A program made the position numbers and the translations under genes. 6,392 nt of DNA from Eubacterium sp. (GTDB taxonomy: Bacteria; Bacillota; Clostridia; Lachnospirales; Lachnospiraceae): positions 1,601 to 7,992 of the forward strand of contig DNFT01000059.1 in NCBI GenBank assembly GCA_003486385.1, read 5' to 3'. A model generated the notes under the pieces. The model was not told the origin of the DNA. It did not search any database and was given only the letters and a program-made list of their open reading frames with translations. The stretch's first letter is position 1. The number at the start of each line of letters is the position of its first letter. Shown piece by piece: positions 6,364 to 6,392 of this stretch.

Positions 6364-6392
6364 TGGGACAGGGGTCTGACACCGGCGTCCCA
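6364..6392. repeat. GC-rich hairpin resembling a REP-type repeat
   Basis: TGGGAC (6364-6369) pairs perfectly with GTCCCA (6387-6392) across a 17-base G/C-rich loop containing AGGGGTCTGACACC. It lies four bases after the kinase stop codon and runs exactly to the window edge, so it may be longer. The TGGGACAGGGG...GTCCCA pattern resembles the short palindromic repeats mobilised by RAYT/IS200-like transposases in many bacteria; that match is from memory, not a search. It could also act as a terminator stem, but any following T-tract is outside the window. Confidence 0.5.

Overview
The window looks like chromosomal DNA from a low-to-mid GC Firmicute, most likely a gut or rumen clostridium of the Lachnospiraceae type. 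This is inferred from strong AGGAGG-type ribosome sites, a lipoprotein with a clostridial-style Ser/Thr/Asn-rich linker, an OmpR-type two-component pair of a familiar Firmicute form, and the gene combination. No rRNA, tRNA, CRISPR array, transposase or phage gene is visible.

Layout. Positions 1-2111 (minus) hold a large secreted lipoprotein, cut by the left window edge, with a beta-helix carbohydrate-binding domain of the Cthe_2159 type and a Pro/Gly-rich tail ending in 15-residue tandem repeats. Positions 2112-2397 are non-coding and almost filled by a 243-bp nested inverted-repeat element with internal hairpins. Positions 2398-3093 (minus) encode a DUF4956-type membrane protein. Positions 3094-3215 are a short spacer in which I see nothing beyond the DUF4956 ribosome site. 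Positions 3216-3992 (minus) encode a VTC-domain protein (polyphosphate-polymerase-like, triphosphate-tunnel fold). Positions 3993-4271 are a divergent control region. Positions 4272-4961 and 5029-6360 (plus) encode an OmpR-family response regulator and its sensor histidine kinase. The last 29 bases form a GC-rich hairpin resembling a REP-type repeat.

How the genes may work together. VTC, DUF4956 and the beta-helix lipoprotein point the same way. Together they suggest a cell-envelope or extracellular-matrix module: a cytoplasmic triphosphate/polyphosphate-binding enzyme, a small membrane partner and a surface carbohydrate-binding protein. The divergent two-component system is the obvious candidate regulator. 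Three heptamers spaced exactly 11 bp apart upstream of VTC have the geometry expected for an OmpR/PhoB-type operator.

The most notable things are the branched palindromic element between DUF4956 and the lipoprotein gene, the 11-bp-phased operator candidate, and a kinase with an insertion and a degenerate G1 box in its ATP-binding domain. The functional module itself is an inference from context.
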